NCBI RefSeq assembly: GCF_008123965.1
Contig: NZ_VSTH01000023.1
Span: 62,001 to 126,000 of the forward strand
From: Bradyrhizobium hipponense
GTDB lineage: Bacteria; Pseudomonadota; Alphaproteobacteria; Rhizobiales; Xanthobacteraceae
Length of the DNA: 64,000 bases
Direction of reading: 5' to 3'
Every line of letters begins with the position of its first letter. Position 1 is the first letter of the stretch. Positions 35,086-43,740 of this stretch are shown here, in pieces. The translations under genes were made by a program, and so were the position numbers. The notes beneath the pieces are model-generated. The model searched no databases, had not been told where the DNA came from, and worked only from the letters and a program-made list of their open reading frames with translations.

Positions 35086-35994
35086 TTAGCGGAACAGCGA
35101 CAGGATGCTCTGGCTGCTGTTATTGGCGATCGAGAGCGCCTGAACGCCGAGCTGCTGCTGGACCTGGAGGGCCGCCAGGCGGGTGGACTCCTGGTTCATG
35201 TCGGCGTCGACGAGCTGGCCGATACCGCGATCAACCGAGTCCATCAGCGACTTGACGAAGTCCGTGTTGGTCGAGATGCGGGTCTTGACGGCGCCGAGGT
35301 CAGCGGCGGCCGAGGCCACCGAGTTGATCGCGCCGGTAACCTGCGCGATGAAGCCGTCGAGCGTGGTCTGGTCAGCCGCCGAGTCGGTCAGCGCGGAGAT
35401 GCTGATCGTATCGACCGACGCAGTGCCGCTCACCGTGTCCAGAATGCCGGTCTGCGTGCTCGAGTAGAGCGTGTAGTTGGCGGTCGTCACGGTGATGGAA
35501 CCGGTCGTGGGCGTGCCGCCGACACGAGAGTACGACGACACGAGGCTGAAGGTCGTCGGTGTGGTTCCGGTCGTCGTGCTCAGCCAGTTGATTCCATTGA
35601 AGGTCGCGGCATTGGCCGTGCTCTTCATCTGCTGCTGGATCTGGGTGATGTCTGCCTGGATCTTGGTGCGGTCGATACCGGCGGTCTTGGCTTCGACCAG
35701 CAGCGACTGCAGCTTGGTCAGGCCGGAGGTGCTGTCGCCGATAGCCGAGGTCAGAGCGGTGTACTGTGTGTCGACCGTCGCAGCCGACAGACCGAGCGAG
35801 TCGGAGACCGCGGAGAGCGCGGCGTTGTCGGCGCGCATCGAGGTCGCGATCGACCAGTAGGCGGCGTTGTCCGAAGCGGTAGCCACACGCTGGCCGGTCG
35901 AGATCCGGTTCTGCGTGGTGGAGAGTTGCGAGCTGACAGACCGCAGGGTCTGGAGCGCGGTCATGGCGGTCGAGTTCGTGAGAAGGCTTGACAT
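35086..35994 (-). CDS. lafA1: Lateral (thin) flagellin, first gene
   Basis: 302 residues with the same architecture as the next gene: SSLLTNSTAMTALQTLRSVS at the start, NRISTGQRVATASDNAAYWS, and NSSQSILSLFR at the end. The central region SYSRVGGTPTTGSITVTTAN differs most. Paired small flagellins of this kind form the lateral, thin filament in Bradyrhizobium, distinct from the thick subpolar one. It has its own leader upstream and a strong terminator downstream, so it is probably monocistronic. Confidence 0.97.
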   Translation of the reverse strand: MSSLLTNSTAMTALQTLRSVSSQLSTTQNRISTGQRVATASDNAAYWSIATSMRADNAALSAVSDSLGLSAATVDTQYTALTSAIGDSTSGLTKLQSLLVEAKTAGIDRTKIQADITQIQQQMKSTANAATFNGINWLSTTTGTTPTTFSLVSSYSRVGGTPTTGSITVTTANYTLYSSTQTGILDTVSGTASVDTISISALTDSAADQTTLDGFIAQVTGAINSVASAAADLGAVKTRISTNTDFVKSLMDSVDRGIGQLVDADMNQESTRLAALQVQQQLGVQALSIANNSSQSILSLFR

Positions 35995-35999
35995 TGCGA

Positions 36000-36082
36000 A
36001 TGTCCCTTTATGTACGCGTTACATTTTCACATGGGGACATACCGGGTTTTCGCCGGTACGGAGGGGCGGCATCATGCCTTTG
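36000..36082 (-). promoter_or_regulatory. Structured 5' leader of the first flagellin mRNA
   Basis: Same elements as the other flagellin leader: TACCGG-7 nt-CCGGTA (36040-36058), ATGTCCC (36034-36040) and GGGACAT (36000-36006) five bases before the start codon, plus GGCATGATGCC and CCAAAGG further upstream. The two 7-nt complementary arms put the Shine-Dalgarno in a stem with a 27-base loop. The loops differ from the other copy while the stems are kept, a sign of RNA structure. Confidence 0.65.
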
Positions 36083-36180
36083 GACTGATGTGGGTGGGGT
36101 CCAACCCGCCGTGCCGCATTGCTAACACGCCGAATCTTGCGCCCAGATTAAGATCGGCTTGAATTCCGCAGCAATATCAT

Positions 36181-36208
36181 ATGGTTAATATTAGTTTTTG
36201 CTAACCAT
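36181..36208. promoter_or_regulatory. Dyad with a CtrA-like TTAACCAT box upstream of the first flagellin gene
   Basis: ATGGTTA (36181-36187) and TAACCAT (36202-36208) form an inverted repeat in AT-rich DNA about 190 bases before the flagellin start. On the minus strand the box reads TTAACCAT, an 8-mer known for CtrA binding in alphaproteobacteria. No copy was seen upstream of the second flagellin. Confidence 0.35.
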
Positions 36209-36238
36209 AACCAGCCGACCGGCCGACCATTGCGGCGC

Positions 36239-36979
36239 TCAGGAGAACGACCTCACCAGTCCGGAGGCCAGCAGATTCCAGCCGTCGATCAGCACGAAGA
36301 ACAGCATCTTGAACGGCAGCGCGAGGATCGTCGGCGGCATCATCATCATGCCCATCGACATCGTCAGCGTCGCCACGATCATGTCGATCACCAGGAATGG
36401 CAGGATGATGAGGAAACCGATCTCGAACGAGCGCCGGAGTTCGGAGATCATGAAGGCCGGAATGATGACGCGCATATCGATGCGCTTGTCGTCGAGCTTC
36501 TTGCGGAAACTCTCCGCGGCGAGCGCCTCGAAGGTCTGGAGATCCTTGTCGCGGACATGGGCCAGCATGAACTCGCGGAACGGATCGGTGATCTTCAGAT
36601 AGGCCTCTTCCTCCGAAATCTCGTTCTTCATCAGCGGCTGGACGCCGGTTTCCCAGGCGCGATCGAAGGTCGGCGCCATGACGTAGAAGGTCATGAATAG
36701 AGCGAGGCTGATCAGCACCAGATTGGCCGGCGTGGTCTGCAGACCGAGACCGGCGCGCAGGAACGACAGCGCGACGGCAAATCGCGTGAAGCTCGTCACC
36801 ATGATGAGCAGCCCCGGCGCCACCGACAGCACCGTGATCAGCGCCATCAGCTGGATGATCCGGCCGCTGGTCGAGCCGTTTCCCGGCGGCAACAGCGAGT
36901 TGAGGTCCGGCATCTGGGCGAGCGCCACCTCGGGCAGGACGACCAGAATTAACGCGAGCAGCAGGACTCTCACTCTCAC
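36239..36979 (-). CDS. fliP: Flagellar export gate protein FliP
   Basis: 246 residues. Cleavable signal peptide (MRVRVLLLALILVVLPEVAL), then four membrane helices with FliP hallmarks: MTSFTRFAVALSFLRAGLGL, IDMRVIIPAFMISELRRSFE and MMMMPPTILALPFKMLFFVL. FliP forms the export pore with FliQ and FliR. Start is GTG at 36979, overlapping the fliL stop (GTGA). Last gene of the motA-to-fliP series. Confidence 0.97.
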   Translation of the reverse strand: MRVRVLLLALILVVLPEVALAQMPDLNSLLPPGNGSTSGRIIQLMALITVLSVAPGLLIMVTSFTRFAVALSFLRAGLGLQTTPANLVLISLALFMTFYVMAPTFDRAWETGVQPLMKNEISEEEAYLKITDPFREFMLAHVRDKDLQTFEALAAESFRKKLDDKRIDMRVIIPAFMISELRRSFEIGFLIILPFLVIDMIVATLTMSMGMMMMPPTILALPFKMLFFVLIDGWNLLASGLVRSFS

Positions 36980-37419
36980 TGGATCACCAATGTCTCAATA
37001 ATCAATTCGCGCACCTTGCCTGAAGATCGTACATTGGCGCGTTCGGACAGATCGTCGCGCAGATGCTGAAGCCCGCGCGATCCCTCGAACTGCGCAACGG
37101 AGGCCGACCGCAGATAGACGACGATGTCTTCGCTGATATGGGCGGCGAGAATGCCGGCATCCTCGTCGCTCATGCTGTCGGTCACCATGGAGGCTTCGAC
37201 GCGCGCCCAGTTGTTGGCCGGGGCGGCGAGATTGGTCACGATTGGAGACAGCTTCCTGAGCCGCGCGCTGCCGGCATAGCTCGAGGCAACAGGCGGCGGC
37301 GTGGGAGTCTTCTTCGCGTCGGCGACGCGCTCGGCGGCCGCAAACAAATGCAGGCCGGCTAACGCGCCCGCACCGATTGCGACCAGTGTCAGGACCACGA
37401 TGGCGGCGATCAGGCGCAT
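36976..37419 (-). CDS. fliL: Flagellar basal-body-associated protein FliL
   Basis: 147 residues. One N-terminal membrane helix (IAAIVVLTLVAIGAGALAGL), then a periplasmic stomatin-like FliL domain (LRKLSPIVTNLAAPANNWAR and DIVVYLRSASVAQFEGSRGL, ending VRELIIETLVIQ). FliL stabilises the stator around the motor. Overlaps fliP by four bases; 42 bases follow flgH. Confidence 0.93.
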   Translation of the reverse strand: MRLIAAIVVLTLVAIGAGALAGLHLFAAAERVADAKKTPTPPPVASSYAGSARLRKLSPIVTNLAAPANNWARVEASMVTDSMSDEDAGILAAHISEDIVVYLRSASVAQFEGSRGLQHLRDDLSERANVRSSGKVRELIIETLVIQ

Positions 37420-37461
37420 GGCGCCCCCTCGCCCCGCGACGCGGCCTTGGATTCTCGAGCC

Positions 37462-38157
37462 TCAGAACGGCGCAACGGCGTCATAGATCCGATGTCCCCA
37501 TCCAGGCTGCTGCACGTCCGACAGATTGCCGCGACCGCCATAAGCGACGCGCGCCTCGGCGATCTTCTCGTACGAGATCGTGTTGGTTCGCGAAATATCG
37601 CGCGGACGCACGATGCCGCCGACGTTGAGCACGCGCAGCTCCGTATTGACGCCGAACTCCTGCGAACCGCTGATCATCATATTGCCGTTCGGCAAGACGT
37701 CGGTGACGATCGCGGCGATCGACAGCTTGATGTCCTCGGTGCGATCGATCTGGCCGTTTCCTTTGATCTGGGTGTTGGTGCTGAGGTTGGCGTTGGTCTG
37801 GCCCTTGTCCTGCCATCCGGCGACATCCATCAGCCAGTCGAGCCCGAACTTGATCTGCGAATCGCGCGACCGGCCGGTCTTGTTGTCGAGCTTGGCCTTG
37901 TCCTGCATCGAGATGATCACCGTCACGACGTCACCAACGCGGCGGGCGCGGGGATCGCGGTAGAGGTCGGTGCCGTCGTCCCAGGTGGAGCGATAGCTGA
38001 CGGGCGTGCGCATGCGGGGCGTCACCGGAATCGGGTCGGCCTGCGTCCTCAGGCCGCTGCCAACGGGCGACAATTTCGGACCGGTCAGGAGCTCGGCCGG
38101 ATCATGCGAGCAACCGGCCAGCAACATGAGCAACAGGATGAGGATCGGCTTCTTCAT
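37462..38157 (-). CDS. flgH: Flagellar L-ring lipoprotein FlgH
   Basis: 231 residues with a lipoprotein signal, lipobox LLAGC (lipidated C16), then FlgH blocks: LYRDPRARRVGDVVTVIISM, NGNMMISGSQEFGVNTELR and RDISRTNTISYEKIAEARVA. It builds the outer-membrane ring of the basal body. Directly abuts motE (motE stop and flgH start are adjacent). Confidence 0.97.
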   Translation of the reverse strand: MKKPILILLLMLLAGCSHDPAELLTGPKLSPVGSGLRTQADPIPVTPRMRTPVSYRSTWDDGTDLYRDPRARRVGDVVTVIISMQDKAKLDNKTGRSRDSQIKFGLDWLMDVAGWQDKGQTNANLSTNTQIKGNGQIDRTEDIKLSIAAIVTDVLPNGNMMISGSQEFGVNTELRVLNVGGIVRPRDISRTNTISYEKIAEARVAYGGRGNLSDVQQPGWGHRIYDAVAPF

Positions 38158-38925
38158 CTACCTGGTCTTTCCGTCATCCACACGACGCATTCCGCCAAGC
38201 AGATCGGCGAGGTGCGCCGCGCGTGCCGTATCCATCTCGTTGAAGATTGCGCTCGAACTCCTCGGGCTGAGCTTGGCGAGCACGGCCGCGGCGGTCTCGT
38301 CCGCCATCCCGGCGATCTGGGTGGCCGCAGCATCCGGCTTCATGCGCGAATAGATCTCGACGACGCTCGCTTCGGCCTTCTTGAGGAAGTCGTCGCGCAG
38401 CGCCATCCACTTCTCGTATTCGGCGCGCTTGGCCTCGACCTCGGCGATCCGCTCGCGGAGCTGGTTCTCGGCCTTCTCCAGCTCCTTGAGCTGCCAGGCC
38501 AGCCTTGCATCGACGGCAGGGTCGGCCACGTTGCTGCAGAACAGGGCGACCTCATTGTCCGCGGGCACGGCGGCCTGCGCCGGTGCAGGCTTCGGCGGCG
38601 CCGTGACGCTGGCGGGCTTGGCCGGGCGTGCGGGCGCGGCTGCCGGCACCGGCGTGGCTGTCTCGGGAACTGGCACTGCACCGGTGATTGCGGGTCCTGA
38701 GTCTTCGGCCGCCCAGGCCGTCGCCCGCACCGCCGCAGCGTCGCTCGGGAACGACGTGACGTTGCGGGGCTTCTGAGGTCCGCCCGCCCGCGCGCGCGCG
38801 AAGGAGAGAAGGTTGAGCGGCTTCGAAGGCGTTGGCTCGTCCAGCGCTAGTGCCGGCGATACGCTCGCAAGCGCGGACAGCGCGACCAGGAGGAGGAGTT
38901 TGGCTTTGTGATCCAGCTTCAGCAT
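38158..38925 (-). CDS. motE: MotE, periplasmic chaperone of MotC
   Basis: 255 residues. Signal peptide (LLLLVALSALASVSPALA), a Pro/Ala-rich region to about 120, a coiled coil (LAWQLKELEKAENQLRERIA) and a C-terminal MgtE-N-like helical domain (YSRMKPDAAATQIAGMADET, then LAKLSPRSSSAIFNEMD). Sinorhizobium MotE has this build and specifically folds and stabilises MotC in the periplasm. The flgI-motE-flgH order matches rhizobial clusters. Confidence 0.9.
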   Translation of the reverse strand: MLKLDHKAKLLLLVALSALASVSPALALDEPTPSKPLNLLSFARARAGGPQKPRNVTSFPSDAAAVRATAWAAEDSGPAITGAVPVPETATPVPAAAPARPAKPASVTAPPKPAPAQAAVPADNEVALFCSNVADPAVDARLAWQLKELEKAENQLRERIAEVEAKRAEYEKWMALRDDFLKKAEASVVEIYSRMKPDAAATQIAGMADETAAAVLAKLSPRSSSAIFNEMDTARAAHLADLLGGMRRVDDGKTR

Positions 38926-38992
38926 CGGGCCGCGTGCGATTCTCGGTCAAGTCCTGAGCATTGAGCGACCAAGCTTGCACGACGCTTGTGCA

Positions 38993-40123
38993 TCATTGCA
39001 CGATGACATCGGCCTGGAGCGCACCGGCCGTCTTGATCGCCTGGAGGATGGCGATGATGCCGGACGGCTTCAGGCCGATCTGGTTCAGCCCGCGCACCAG
39101 GCGCTGGAGATCGACGCCACTGAGGATCGCCACCTGCGATCCGGCCTCGTTGGCCTCGACCACGGTCTGGGGAACGACCACGGTCTGGCCCCGCGAGAAC
39201 GGCGCCGGCTGCGACACCACCGGTAGCTCGGTGACTCGAACCGTCAGGTTGCCGTGCGTCACGGCCACGGTCGAGATTCGCACGTCACGTCCAATCACCA
39301 CCGTGCCGGTGCGCTCGTTGATCACCACCCGCGCCGGCGTGTCGGGCTCGACGGTGAGTTCGCCGATTTCGGCAAGGAAGCGGACGGGACCGATATGGCG
39401 CGGCTTGGACAGCACGATGGTCCGGAAGTCGCGCTCGAAAGCGATCTGTGCGCGGTAGCGACCGCCGGCGTAGCGGTTGATGGCATCGAGGATTCGCGTC
39501 GCGGTGACGAAATCGGGATTCTTGAGCTCCAGTACCAGGAATTCCATTTCATGGAGACTTCCCTGCACCTCGCGCTCGACCAGCGCGCCGTTCGGGATGC
39601 GCCCCGCGGTCGGCGTGCCCTGGCTGACGTTCTGGGCCTGACCTCCGACGCTGTAGCCGGCGACCGTGACAGCGCCCTGGGCCACCGCATAGACCGCGCC
39701 GTCGGCCGCGCGAAGCGAGGTCATCACCAGCGTGCCGCCGAGCAGCGAGGTCGCATCGCCGAGCGACGACACCGTCACGTCCATGCGCTCGCCCGGCCCG
39801 ATCGACGGCTGCAGGTCCGCGGTCACCATCACGGCGGCGACGTTGCGGGTGCGCAAGGTCGTCGGGCGCGGAGGATTATTTGTGCTCGTCGTCTCGTTCC
39901 TGACGTTGATACCCATGTTCTCGAGCATCGATTGCAGGGACTGCTCGGTGAACGGAGCGTTGCGAAGCGTGTCGCCGGTGCCGTTCAGGCCGATGACGAG
40001 GCCGTAACCCACGATCTGGTTCTCGCGCAATCCCTTGATGTCTGCGATGTCCTTGATGCGGACGGCAGCCTGTGCGCCAGCCGCGGAGACGACGACCATC
40101 AGCGCAAGCAGAAATCTGATCAT
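38993..40123 (-). CDS. flgI: Flagellar P-ring protein FlgI
   Basis: 376 residues. Signal peptide (LLALMVVVSAAGAQA), then RIKDIADIKGLRENQIVGYG and LVIGLNGTGDTLRNAPFTEQ, the invariant FlgI opening; the C-terminus ends LKPSGIIAILQAIKTAGALQ. It forms the periplasmic ring around the rod, anchored to peptidoglycan. Its ATG overlaps the flgA stop by four bases. Confidence 0.98.
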   Translation of the reverse strand: MIRFLLALMVVVSAAGAQAAVRIKDIADIKGLRENQIVGYGLVIGLNGTGDTLRNAPFTEQSLQSMLENMGINVRNETTSTNNPPRPTTLRTRNVAAVMVTADLQPSIGPGERMDVTVSSLGDATSLLGGTLVMTSLRAADGAVYAVAQGAVTVAGYSVGGQAQNVSQGTPTAGRIPNGALVEREVQGSLHEMEFLVLELKNPDFVTATRILDAINRYAGGRYRAQIAFERDFRTIVLSKPRHIGPVRFLAEIGELTVEPDTPARVVINERTGTVVIGRDVRISTVAVTHGNLTVRVTELPVVSQPAPFSRGQTVVVPQTVVEANEAGSQVAILSGVDLQRLVRGLNQIGLKPSGIIAILQAIKTAGALQADVIVQ

Positions 40124-40596
40124 GACCCGTCCACGACCTTGACGGTGCCGTCCGGCTGGACGATGCCTCTGATGATCACGCCGGTATCGGTGTTTCGTAT
40201 CGGGATGAGAGCGCCGGGCGCGCCCGACTGCATCGCCGAGCCATAGGTCACGATCGACAGGCCGCTGTCTTCGACCACGACCTTGACCATGGCGCCGCGG
40301 GCAACGGTCCAGGGATCCTCCACCGAATTGGTCGGGATCGGCTGGCCTGGCAGCAACGCGCGCCGCGCCATGCGTCCGACGAGGACCTGGCGTCCTTCGA
40401 TGAACATGGCCACGCCGAGCACGTTCGGCGCAAAAGCGCGCTCGGTGATCATGTCGTCCCTGATCAGCTCGCCGGCGCGAATCGACACCGCCGGCACGGG
40501 AAGCCGCCGCTCCTCTGCCGCGGCCAAGCGCGCGGAGACGAGAACCAGCAGCGCGGAGGCCAACCCACGCGCGATCAGGCCCACCCTGTTCAACAT
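40120..40596 (-). CDS. flgA: P-ring assembly chaperone FlgA
   Basis: 158 residues. Signal peptide (GLIARGLASALLVLVSARLA), then an SAF-like domain (IRAGELIRDDMITERAF) and C-terminal beta domain (GAMVKVVVEDSGLSIVTYGS). FlgA helps FlgI polymerise into the P ring. The ATG at 40596 gives a proper signal peptide; a longer in-frame start would read back into flgG. Thirteen bases from flgG. Confidence 0.93.
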   Translation of the reverse strand: MLNRVGLIARGLASALLVLVSARLAAAEERRLPVPAVSIRAGELIRDDMITERAFAPNVLGVAMFIEGRQVLVGRMARRALLPGQPIPTNSVEDPWTVARGAMVKVVVEDSGLSIVTYGSAMQSGAPGALIPIRNTDTGVIIRGIVQPDGTVKVVDGS

Positions 40597-40609
40597 CGAC
40601 ACACCGGAA

Positions 40610-41398
40610 CTAGCGAAGGCCCTTCGATACGGTCGACGCCATCTCATCCGAAGCCTGGATGACCTTGGCATTCATCTCATAGGCGCGCTGCGCCGAAATC
40701 AATTCGGTGATTTCCTTGACGGGATCGACGTTCGAAGCCTCGAGGTACTTCTGGTTGATCTTACCATAGCCGGCATCGCCCGGCAGACCGACGACGGGCG
40801 TACCGGACGCCGTGGTCTCGCGATAGAGATTGCTGCCCAGCGGCTCGAGGCCCGCTTCATTGGCGAAGTTGGCAAGGTTGAGCTGGCCGATCTGCCGCGG
40901 GGTCACCTCGGTATCGAGCTTGGCAAACACCTGTCCCGTCTGGTTGACCGTGACCTCGACCGTTCCCTGCGGCACCGTGATCGAAGGATCGAGCAGGTAG
41001 CCGTCAGTCGTGACGAGCTGACTGTTGGCATTGGTGTTGAACGAGCCCGCGCGGGTATATTGCACCTCGTTGTTCGGGCCCAGCACCTGAAACCAGCCCC
41101 GGCCGTTGATCGCCATGTCGTAGGGGTTGCCAGTCTGCGTGAGCGCGCCCTGGATGTGCAGCTTGCGAATGGCCGCAGACTTGACACCGAGGCCGAGATT
41201 GGCGCCTTCCGGGATCGGCGACGAACCCGAGACGTTCGAGACGCCCTGCATGCGGTCCATCTGGTAGAACAGATCGGTGAATTCCGCCCGCGCCCGCTTA
41301 TACGAGGTCGAGTTGATGTTGGCGATGTTGTTGGCGATGACTTCGATGTTGGTCTGCTGGGCATTCATGCCCGTGGCCGCAATGGCAAGCGATTTCAC
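40610..41398 (-). CDS. flgG: Distal rod protein FlgG
   Basis: 262 residues, the FlgG norm. N-terminal rod signature [20 protein letters not shown]; FlgG-specific insert [16 protein letters not shown]-terminus [20 protein letters not shown]. Start is GTG at 41398 with GAAGGAG upstream. It forms the rigid distal rod inside the L and P rings. Confidence 0.98.
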   Translation of the reverse strand: MKSLAIAATGMNAQQTNIEVIANNIANINSTSYKRARAEFTDLFYQMDRMQGVSNVSGSSPIPEGANLGLGVKSAAIRKLHIQGALTQTGNPYDMAINGRGWFQVLGPNNEVQYTRAGSFNTNANSQLVTTDGYLLDPSITVPQGTVEVTVNQTGQVFAKLDTEVTPRQIGQLNLANFANEAGLEPLGSNLYRETTASGTPVVGLPGDAGYGKINQKYLEASNVDPVKEITELISAQRAYEMNAKVIQASDEMASTVSKGLR

Positions 41399-41415
41399 AA
41401 TGTGACTCCTTCAGA

Positions 41416-41745
41416 TCAAATCGACATACGAACGACTTCTTGATAGGCCTGCACGACCTTGTCGCGGACCGCGACCGCCGTCTGCAAGGCCTGCTCGGCC
41501 GACATCAGCGCCTCGACGACGCGCCGCGTCGATTCCTTGCCCTGCATTGCCGAGATCGATGCCGATTCGCCCGCCTTCAGCGTACCGATCGCGTCCGAGG
41601 TCACCTGCTTCAGCACGGAGTCGAAGCCGACGCCGTCGCCCGACTGGATTGCGGGCGTCGCTGCCGGCGCGATGGCCTGCGTCTCGGTCGCGCGGGCTAC
41701 CGCCTGGCCCGCCGAGATCGCCGTGGATGAAATCGCCTCTAGCAT
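41416..41745 (-). CDS. fliE: MS-ring/rod junction protein FliE
   Basis: 109 residues, all helical, with the FliE core FDSVLKQVTSDAIGTLKAGE and VEALMSAEQALQTAVAVRDK, ending VVQAYQEVVRMSI. FliE connects the MS ring and the export gate to the proximal rod. Starts two bases after the flgC stop. Confidence 0.96.
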   Translation of the reverse strand: MLEAISSTAISAGQAVARATETQAIAPAATPAIQSGDGVGFDSVLKQVTSDAIGTLKAGESASISAMQGKESTRRVVEALMSAEQALQTAVAVRDKVVQAYQEVVRMSI

Positions 41746-41747
41746 TA

Positions 41748-42164
41748 TCAGCTCCTCAGAAGATCGATGGTCATGCCCAGCATCGACCTTACCTGCTTCA
41801 CCACCTGGAGATTGGCCTCATAGGATCGGTTGACTTCCCGCATGTCCGCCATCTCGACCATCATGTTGACGTTGGGAAGCTTGACGTAGCCGGCCTTGTC
41901 GGCGGCTGGATGTCCCGGATCGTACTCCACGCGGTACGGCGTGGTATCGACTCCGATTTCCTTGACCTTCGCGAGCTGCGCACCCGCGGCGCGATCCAAC
42001 GCAGCATCGAACGTGATCGTCTTGCGCTGATAGGGTTCGGCGCCGGCGGTGCGCCCCGTCGAGCTCGCGTTCGCGAGGTTCTCGGAGACGACGCGCATGC
42101 GCGTCGACTGTGCTTCGAGTCCGGAGCTTGCGACGGTCAACGAGGACTGCAGGGCGTCCAGCAT
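41748..42164 (-). CDS. flgC: Proximal rod protein FlgC
   Basis: 138 residues. Axial N-terminus ESTRMRVVSENLANASSTGR-type motif (here LEAQSTRMRVVSENLANASS), the FlgC segment YVKLPNVNMMVEMADMREVN and the C-terminal helix SYEANLQVVKQVRSMLGMTI. Eleven bases after flgB. Part of the proximal rod with FlgB and FlgF. Confidence 0.97.
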   Translation of the reverse strand: MLDALQSSLTVASSGLEAQSTRMRVVSENLANASSTGRTAGAEPYQRKTITFDAALDRAAGAQLAKVKEIGVDTTPYRVEYDPGHPAADKAGYVKLPNVNMMVEMADMREVNRSYEANLQVVKQVRSMLGMTIDLLRS

Positions 42165-42175
42165 GTCAGTTTACC

Positions 42176-42577
42176 TCAGGCCTTTGCACTGGACAGGACC
42201 ATGCGGTGAAACGACCGCACGATCGCCGAATTCATCGAATAGTCGCGATTGACGTCGCTGCCCTTTATCATCTCCTGCTCGAGGCTGACCGAGTTTCCGG
42301 AGTGAACCACTTCCCAACTGTCCTTCTTCGCCGTCGCCCGCGTATCGGTCTCGGCCGCGGAGAGCTGCATGTGCGAAGGCGATGTGGTCGCAAGCCTGAC
42401 CGGCATTCCGTCGAGAATCTTGTTGAAGGGTTCGACGTCGCGCGCTTTGAAGCCCGGCGTGTTGGCGTTGGCGACGTTAGTGGCGATAGTCGACTGGCGA
42501 AGCTCGAGCCAGCGCGCTTGCGACGATGCGAGTTCAAAGAGATAAAGCGGTCCCACGACAGTCCCATTCTGGTCCAT
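42176..42577 (-). CDS. flgB: Proximal rod protein FlgB
   Basis: 133 residues. RQSTIATNVANANTPGFKAR is the rod signature; EVVHSGNSVSLEQEMIKGSD-like C-terminal helix and SAIVRSFHRMVLSS end the protein. First rod subunit. Lies 64 bases downstream of flhB in the same direction. Confidence 0.96.
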   Translation of the reverse strand: MDQNGTVVGPLYLFELASSQARWLELRQSTIATNVANANTPGFKARDVEPFNKILDGMPVRLATTSPSHMQLSAAETDTRATAKKDSWEVVHSGNSVSLEQEMIKGSDVNRDYSMNSAIVRSFHRMVLSSAKA

Positions 42578-42641
42578 TCGGGAGAAGCCTAGAACTACAA
42601 GCTTTCCTCAGGCTGATGCGCGGGACGCCGTCCTCGGAAAT

Positions 42642-43727
42642 CTACTGAACCTTCTCGGGCCGCGGCGATTGCTTCGACTGAAGGAAGTAAATGATCTCGG
42701 CGACGGGCCGGAAGAACTCGGCCGGAATCACCTGGTCGACCTGAACCGCCTCGTAGAGCGCACGCGCCAGCGCCTTGTTCTCAATCACCGGGATTCTGTT
42801 CTCTTCGGCGACCTCGCGGATCTTGAGCGCAAGCGCGTCCATGCCCTTGGCCAATACGAGCGGTGCCGGGTTCTCCTCACGGTGATATCGCAACGCGATC
42901 GCAAAATGCGTCGGATTCGCGATCACCAGCGTCGCACGCGATGCGGACGCGATCATTCGCTGGCGCGAGCGGTCGCGCGCCAGCGAGCGCAGGCGCGCCT
43001 TGATCAGCGGATCGCCCTCCGCCTGCTTGTGCTCGTCCTTGATCTCCTGCCGCGTCATGCGCAGCTCGCGCCGCCAGTGGAAGCGCGACCAGGCGAGATC
43101 GATCGCGACCAGGACGATGGTCGCTATGCAGATCGCCGAGACGATCCGCATCGCGATGCTGAGAATCATCTCCGGCAGCGCGACGGGATCGGTGTACATG
43201 GCCTCGAACGCCCGGGCTTCCGACGCACGCAGCACGACCCCGACGACGACGCTCACCGCGGCGAGCTTGAACAGCGACTTGGCGAACTCCACGAGTCCCT
43301 GCGTTCCGAACAGCCGGCTCCAGCCCTGCACCGGCGAAATTCGCGAAAGGTCCGGCTGGATACGCTCGAGCACCAGGCGCGGCGCGTTCTGGAGCAGCGA
43401 GGCGGCCAGTCCGAACACGGCCATGATGACGACCAGCGGCACCAGGAAACGCAGCGCCTGCAGGCCCACCACGGTGAGCAGGTTCTGCGCGTCCGCCCCC
43501 GTGCTCAGCGGAAAGCCCTCGGGATCGTCGAGAAAGCTCGTCAGGGTCGGCGTCAGTTGCTGCACGCCCTGACTGATCAGGAACGCCTGTATGACCATCA
43601 GCGCCGCCATCGACGCGAAGATGGAAGCCTCCCGAGAGACCGGGATTTTGCCCTGTTCGAGCGCATCGCGGACTTTCTTCTCGGTCGGCTCTTCTGTTTT
43701 GCTCTCCTGATCGGATGATTCTGCCAT
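42642..43727 (-). CDS. flhB: Flagellar export switch protein FlhB
   Basis: 361 residues. Four membrane helices in the first 215 residues, then a cytoplasmic domain with the self-cleaving NPTH motif at 271-274 (VIANPTHFAIALRYHREEN). Cleavage between Asn and Pro switches export specificity from hook to filament proteins, with FliK. The standard N-terminus DQESKTEEPTEKKVRDALEQ is present. Between fliG and flgB. Confidence 0.98.
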   Translation of the reverse strand: MAESSDQESKTEEPTEKKVRDALEQGKIPVSREASIFASMAALMVIQAFLISQGVQQLTPTLTSFLDDPEGFPLSTGADAQNLLTVVGLQALRFLVPLVVIMAVFGLAASLLQNAPRLVLERIQPDLSRISPVQGWSRLFGTQGLVEFAKSLFKLAAVSVVVGVVLRASEARAFEAMYTDPVALPEMILSIAMRIVSAICIATIVLVAIDLAWSRFHWRRELRMTRQEIKDEHKQAEGDPLIKARLRSLARDRSRQRMIASASRATLVIANPTHFAIALRYHREENPAPLVLAKGMDALALKIREVAEENRIPVIENKALARALYEAVQVDQVIPAEFFRPVAEIIYFLQSKQSPRPEKVQ

Positions 43728-43740
43728 GCCCTGTCAGCGG

